A stretch of DNA of 49,671 nt, taken from positions 1 to 49,671 of the forward strand of contig CAMYMC010000029.1 of NCBI GenBank assembly GCA_947259365.1. Direction: 5' to 3'. The position numbers were made by a program, and so were the translations under genes. The notes below the pieces were generated by a model. The model had not been told where the DNA came from. It searched no databases and was given only the letters and a program-made list of their open reading frames with translations. Shown here piece after piece: positions 46,129 to 49,671 of this stretch. The number at the start of each line of letters is the position of its first letter. Positions within the stretch are counted from its first letter, which is position 1. This DNA is from an uncultured Acidimicrobiaceae bacterium. GTDB lineage: Bacteria > Actinomycetota > Acidimicrobiia > Spongiisociales > UBA5794.

Positions 46129-47025
46129 ATGGCAACGGGCACAGAGTCCCCGCGGCGCGGCCCCGGCATCGTCTGGACCCTGGCGCGGCGGACGGTGCGC
46201 GACGCGCTGCGCGATCGGCTGCCGGGGCTCGCCGCCGAGGTCGCCTTCTACACGGTGCTCGCCCTCCCGCCGCTCTCGCTCGTCCTTCTCGGCAGTCTCG
46301 GCTTCGTCACCGGTTGGCTGGGGGAGGGCGCCAAAGACGGCGTGCGGGATGCGATCTTCGACGCCGCCAACACGTTCCTGAGCCCCTCGACGGTGACCGA
46401 CCTCGTGGAGCCGGCCGTGGACGGTCTCCTCGCCCGGGGCCGTCTCGACGTCCTCACCATCGGAGCCGTCATCGCGCTGTGGTCGGCGAGCCGGGCCACC
46501 CGGGTCATCATCGATGCCATCACGATCGCGTACGATCGCCAGCCGGCGCGAACGTGGTGGCAGCGCAGGCTCGTTGCCTTCGGCTTGACCGCGGCGGGGA
46601 TCATCGCGGTGGTGGTGTTGCTGCCCCTGCTCGTCGTCGGCCCGGAAGCCGGGGTCGGGATCGCCGACAGAGTTGGCTTCGGCAGGGCGTTCGAGGTGAC
46701 ATGGGCCGTCCTGTACTGGCCGGTCGTCGCCGGCATCGGCCTCGTTCTGCTCACGTGGGTGTATCACCTCGTCGAACCCGATTCGCCGTGGCGCTGGGAG
46801 CTGCCCGGCGCTGCGCTCGCGCTCGTGATATGGGCTGCGGGGAGCTTCGCGGTCCGGCTCTACGCGACGACGTTCATCGAGGGCGACTCCGCCTACGGCG
46901 TCTTTGCGGCACCGCTCGTCGTCCTGCTCTGGGTCTACGTGGCCGCGAGCGCCGTCCTCCTCGGCGCAGAGCTCAACGCCGAGATCGACAAGCTCATCTT
47001 CGACGACGCCGGGGCCTCGCAGTGA
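46129..47025 (+). CDS. YihY/virulence factor BrkB family membrane protein
   Basis: 298 residues. Six membrane helices, with the family patterns LAAEVAFYTVLALPPLSLVLLG (residues about 34-55), ALWSASRATRVIIDAITIAYD near 122, WELPGAALALVIWAAGSFAVRLYAT near 222 and VFAAPLVVLLWVYVAASAVLLGAELNAEID near 262. YihY proteins were once called RNase BN, but their function in the membrane is unknown. Single gene with a leaderless-type promoter, convergent with the HtrA protease gene (10 bases between the ends). Confidence 0.92.
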   Translation: MATGTESPRRGPGIVWTLARRTVRDALRDRLPGLAAEVAFYTVLALPPLSLVLLGSLGFVTGWLGEGAKDGVRDAIFDAANTFLSPSTVTDLVEPAVDGLLARGRLDVLTIGAVIALWSASRATRVIIDAITIAYDRQPARTWWQRRLVAFGLTAAGIIAVVVLLPLLVVGPEAGVGIADRVGFGRAFEVTWAVLYWPVVAGIGLVLLTWVYHLVEPDSPWRWELPGAALALVIWAAGSFAVRLYATTFIEGDSAYGVFAAPLVVLLWVYVAASAVLLGAELNAEIDKLIFDDAGASQ

Positions 47026-47035
47026 GGCGCCGGTG

Positions 47036-48292
47036 TCACCTCCGGTTGCCAAGCGTGGTCTCGAGCACCATGGTCGACTGCCCCCGCATCACTCGCAGCT
47101 CGACGGAGTCGCCCGATCGGTAGCGACGGAGGAGCGCGATGAGCTCGTCCATCGTGTCCACCGACCGGTCGTCGAGGGCGGTGATGATGTCGCCGGGCTC
47201 CACGCCGGCTGCGAACGCGGCCGACCCGCTCTCCACCTCGTTCACGTCGACCCCGGTGGGCCGGCGACCGCCGTCTGCGGTGTCTCCGAACCCCGTCGAC
47301 CCCGTGATCCCGAGGAAGGGCTGGCTCGCAGCGCCGTCGGCAATGAGCTCCGATACCACGCGGCTCACGATCTCGATGGGAGTCGCGAAACCGATACCCT
47401 CGATGCCGACGTCGCTGACGCCGACCGCGGTCGTGATCCCGATGAGGCGCCCCTCGCCGTCGACGAGCGCTCCGCCACTCGAACCCTGGGTGATCGGCGC
47501 ATCGGTCTGCACCATGCCGTAGAGGACCGAGTTCAATCCCGTCTGCACCTCGCGCCCGAACGCCGACACGACCCCGACCGTGAGCGACGGCCCGCCCTCG
47601 AGACCCAGAGGGCTCCCGACGGCGATCGCGGCGTCGCCGACCTCGAGCGTGTCCGTTTCGCCAACGCGGATCGGTTGCAGACCCGTTGCCTCGACGGCGA
47701 GAACGGCGAGATCGGTCGCCTCGTCCGTCCCGACGAGGCTGGCCGGATACACTCGTCCATCCGCCAGCACGATCTCGTAGTCGCTCCCGGCAGCCACGAC
47801 GTGATCGTTCGTCACGACGCGGCCTTCCTCGTCGAGGACGACACCGGACCCCGAGGCGCGAGGAGCCAACCCGTCGCCGGTCGCAGTGCCGACCTGGACG
47901 GTCACGACCGACGGCACCACCTGCGCCCCGATCGCCGACGCATCGAGGAGTGACGACCCGGGAGGCACCGTCGGTGCCGGTGGGGGAGCGACCGTCGGCG
48001 CCGGAGCCGGGGCGACCGTCGTCGGTCCCGACGTCACCGCCGGTGAAGTCACCACCGTCTCCACAGCCGCCGGGGCCGTCGCAGAGGAGTCGGAGTCGAA
48101 CACACCACCCGCCCACAGCGCAACTGCGGCGCCGCCGACGAGCAGGGCTCCGACAAGCGCCCCGAGAAGGGCCGCGAGAGTGACGGTGCGGCGAGAGGGG
48201 CGACCATCCTCGGACGATGAGGGAGGATCTGGAGGCGTGTGGGGTAACGGTCGGCGGTCTGGGGGTTCTGGGAATATCGGGGGGGTGGTCAT
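47036..48292 (-). CDS. Membrane-anchored HtrA-type serine protease with a PDZ domain
   Basis: 418 residues from the ATG at 48292, with GGAG upstream; the frame to 48469 lacks a site. Cytoplasmic Pro-rich N-terminus, one membrane helix (residues about 38-62), a Thr/Pro/Ala linker, then a trypsin-like domain. Catalytic His in VVTNDHVVAAG (near 162), Asp in DEATDLAVLAV and Ser in ITQGSSGGALVD (near 268), where most relatives read GNSGG. A PDZ domain occupies the last 95 residues (AAFAAGVEPGDIITALDDRSV). It would degrade or process damaged envelope proteins. Confidence 0.92.
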   Translation of the reverse strand: MTTPPIFPEPPDRRPLPHTPPDPPSSSEDGRPSRRTVTLAALLGALVGALLVGGAAVALWAGGVFDSDSSATAPAAVETVVTSPAVTSGPTTVAPAPAPTVAPPPAPTVPPGSSLLDASAIGAQVVPSVVTVQVGTATGDGLAPRASGSGVVLDEEGRVVTNDHVVAAGSDYEIVLADGRVYPASLVGTDEATDLAVLAVEATGLQPIRVGETDTLEVGDAAIAVGSPLGLEGGPSLTVGVVSAFGREVQTGLNSVLYGMVQTDAPITQGSSGGALVDGEGRLIGITTAVGVSDVGIEGIGFATPIEIVSRVVSELIADGAASQPFLGITGSTGFGDTADGGRRPTGVDVNEVESGSAAFAAGVEPGDIITALDDRSVDTMDELIALLRRYRSGDSVELRVMRGQSTMVLETTLGNRR

Positions 48293-48471
48293 GTCGGCTC
48301 CGTCGGTCTCGCGTGTCGGTCCGGATGATGGCGCGGCAACCTGAACAGCGCATGATCGTCGGATGAGATTCCGATGAGAAGGCGCAGCGGCATCGTCAAG
48401 GCTGCACGCGCGACATCGGATAGCTCTCCGGCCCGCGATATCGTCCGGTCGACTCCGCACGGGACACACGG

Positions 48472-49410
48472 GTGAAGAGACACCAACGGCTCATCGACGC
48501 ATACCGGGCCCGCGTCGTATCGGCGGCGACGGGCATGTTCGCCCATGCGCCGTATCCCCTGGCGCGCACGATGGAGTACCGGAATGACCCGGGCTTGTTC
48601 GGTCCCGGCTCCGCTACCTGGTCGATCATCGGGGACGCAGCGGCGTTCGCCGGCGGCGTCCGCGCCCTCCTCGTCCAGGCCGCCCACCCGGAGGTCGTGG
48701 CCGGCGTCGCCGACCACTCGTCGTACCGGGAAGACCCCCTCGGCCGGTTGTCGCGCACCTCCGCGTATGTCACCGCGACGTCCTTCGGCGCCCGACCCGA
48801 GGTCGACCGGGCGGTGCAGGTCGTTCGCCACGCGCACCGCAAGGTCGTCGGAACGTCACATCGGGGACGGCCGTACGCCGCGGACGACGAAGCGCTCTCC
48901 GCCTGGGTCCACAACTCGCTCACAGACGGCTTTCTCACGGCATACCGCGCGTTCGGACCGCGGCGGCTGTCTGTCGACGAAGCTGATCGGTTCGTCGCCG
49001 AGCAAACGGCCGTCGGCGAGCTCCTCGGCGCCGATCCGCTGCCGGACACCGCCGCCGGCCTCTCCGCGTGGATCTCCAGCCACCCCGACCTGGGACCGTC
49101 CCCCGGTATGGAGGAGGCCATTGCGTTCCTTCGCTCCCCCCCGCTTCGTCGCGCGGTGAAGGCCGGCTACCGCGTGATGTTGGCCGCAGCCGTCGCCACC
49201 CTCCCGCCCCGGATCCGAGAGATCCTCGGCGTGAAGAGACGTCCCGGGGCGATGGTGCTCGGACGCGTCATGATCCGCTTCCTGCGCTGGAACCTCGGAT
49301 CCTCACCCTCCTGGAACGTCGCCCTCGTCCGATCCGGGGCGCCCGTGCCCGACGGCACGTTCCGGCAGCCGCTGCCGGTCGACCTCGACGCCCACCGCCT
49401 CGAAGACTGA
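48472..49410 (+). CDS. Oxygenase MpaB/DUF2236 family protein
   Basis: 312 residues from a GTG at 48472. The DUF2236 (MpaB/latex-clearing-protein-like) core has GSATWSIIGDAAAFAGGVRALLVQAAHPEVVAGVADHSSYREDPLGRLSRT (residues about 46-97), then HRKVVGTSHRGRPYAADDEALSAWVHNSLTDGFLTAYR and PRRLSVDEADRFVAE. Conserved His and Arg in these blocks bind heme b in the rubber oxygenase Lcp. MpaB-type fungal enzymes cleave prenyl chains, but actinobacterial members are mostly uncharacterised. Divergent from the HtrA gene across 179 bases. Confidence 0.88.
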   Translation: MKRHQRLIDAYRARVVSAATGMFAHAPYPLARTMEYRNDPGLFGPGSATWSIIGDAAAFAGGVRALLVQAAHPEVVAGVADHSSYREDPLGRLSRTSAYVTATSFGARPEVDRAVQVVRHAHRKVVGTSHRGRPYAADDEALSAWVHNSLTDGFLTAYRAFGPRRLSVDEADRFVAEQTAVGELLGADPLPDTAAGLSAWISSHPDLGPSPGMEEAIAFLRSPPLRRAVKAGYRVMLAAAVATLPPRIREILGVKRRPGAMVLGRVMIRFLRWNLGSSPSWNVALVRSGAPVPDGTFRQPLPVDLDAHRLED

Positions 49411-49449
49411 GCACGGTCGGCAGGCGTGGACTGGGCAGGGGAGGGGGCG

Positions 49450-49571
49450 AAAAAAGGCCCGGACCGGGGGGGAGCCACCGTCGCCACGCCGTTCCAGGTG
49501 GGCACCATCCCGACGAACTCGGTGCAGGAACGGGGGCTCGACCGGTTGACTCCAGACGCCCCGGTCCGGCC
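49450..49571 (-). ncRNA. Rod-like structured RNA or extended terminator ending in an oligo-T run
   Basis: On the minus strand GGCCGGACCGGGG (49571-49559) pairs with CCCCGGTCCGGGCC (49469-49456), followed at once by TTTTTT (49455-49450), the only clear oligo-T terminator noticed in the window. Three more inverted pairs are nested inside: 49473-49477 with 49535-49539, 49491-49495 with 49527-49531, and 49502-49506 with 49521-49525. Together they make one long interrupted hairpin of about 116 bases. It begins about 40 bases downstream of the stop of the partial gene at 49611. It may be that gene's terminator or a separate small RNA. I could not match SRP, 6S, tmRNA or a known riboswitch. Confidence 0.45.
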
Positions 49572-49610
49572 TTCTTCACTCAAAACCCTCTCACCTACGG
49601 CCCCCGGCTA

Positions 49611-49671
49611 CTAGAGGAATAGGTCCCATGTGCCCGGGTCGTCCTGCTCCGATCGGTGGAGACCTCGATGC
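49611..49671 (-). CDS. C-terminal end of a gene running off the right edge
   Basis: The minus strand reads 19 codons (ending EQDDPGTWDLFL) and a TAG at 49613-49611. The composition is protein-like and the frame is open to the window edge. Too short to identify. The structured oligo-T element follows 40 bases downstream. Confidence 0.35.
   Translation of the reverse strand, partial: HRGLHRSEQDDPGTWDLFL

Noticed and set aside
49426..49614. 62-codon plus-strand ORF
   Set aside because: It runs through the nested inverted repeats and the A6 tract, without a start signal. The structure on the minus strand explains the region better.

Overview
The window is high-GC, densely coded chromosomal DNA from an actinobacterium. 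The best marker is the block pgsA - gcvH - FHA protein (GarA type) - MerR (FtsR type) - ... - bifunctional nuclease - second MerR (23602-28511). It matches the order I know from mycobacteria (Rv1822, Rv1826-Rv1830), here with extra genes inserted. PpgK-type polyphosphate glucokinase, a mycobacterial LigB-like ATP-dependent ligase, a MpaB/DUF2236 protein, an HTTM protein and an LPXTG protein with a Thr-rich stalk fit the phylum. The class (Acidimicrobiia or a relative) is only my guess.

Layout. 1-3600 is accessory-looking: the start of a YdeI-like gene, a small secreted protein with a duplicated Cys motif, a VapBC module, and two 40-bp copies of the 3' half of a tRNA-Pro gene bracketing a 1.5-kb cassette of two membrane proteins. 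3636-13980 holds two uncharacterised proteins, a hydroxyacid dehydrogenase, a LysM/M23 hydrolase, EamA and DUF998 membrane proteins, a likely penicillin-acylase remnant, a DUF5658 protein, QueF, an RraA-like protein and an ABC exporter. 14321-17762 is a four-gene envelope operon ending in an HTTM protein. 17722-23065 holds the LPXTG protein, a HisA paralogue with altered catalytic residues, a membrane protein, a glycosyltransferase and an EEP-family protein.

23143-32276 is a long run of co-oriented, often overlapping genes covering phospholipid head-group transfer, glycine cleavage (H and T proteins), FHA signalling and MerR regulation, cell-wall trimming, purine salvage, a nuclease-like protein and polyphosphate glucokinase. 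32261-43062 contains adenosine deaminase, an AI-2E family permease, AlgH/UPF0301, RNase HII, both aconitase X subunits, a lipoprotein, a PLP desulfhydrase/deaminase, two acyl-CoA dehydrogenases and Maf. 43121-49671 holds TfoX-N, an ATP-dependent DNA ligase, DoxX, SRPBCC, YihY, an HtrA protease, a MpaB/DUF2236 protein and, at the edge, a rod-like RNA structure with an oligo-T end downstream of a partial gene.

The most general signal is regulatory. About twenty genes or mini-ORFs on both strands have a TANNNT -10 element only 6-9 bases upstream of the start codon and no Shine-Dalgarno sequence, so they are probably read from leaderless mRNAs. Twice such a promoter drives a tiny ORF (14 and 5 codons) that carries the ribosome binding site of the next gene and stops at its start codon. 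No CRISPR array, rRNA gene, complete tRNA gene, integrase or transposase was seen.
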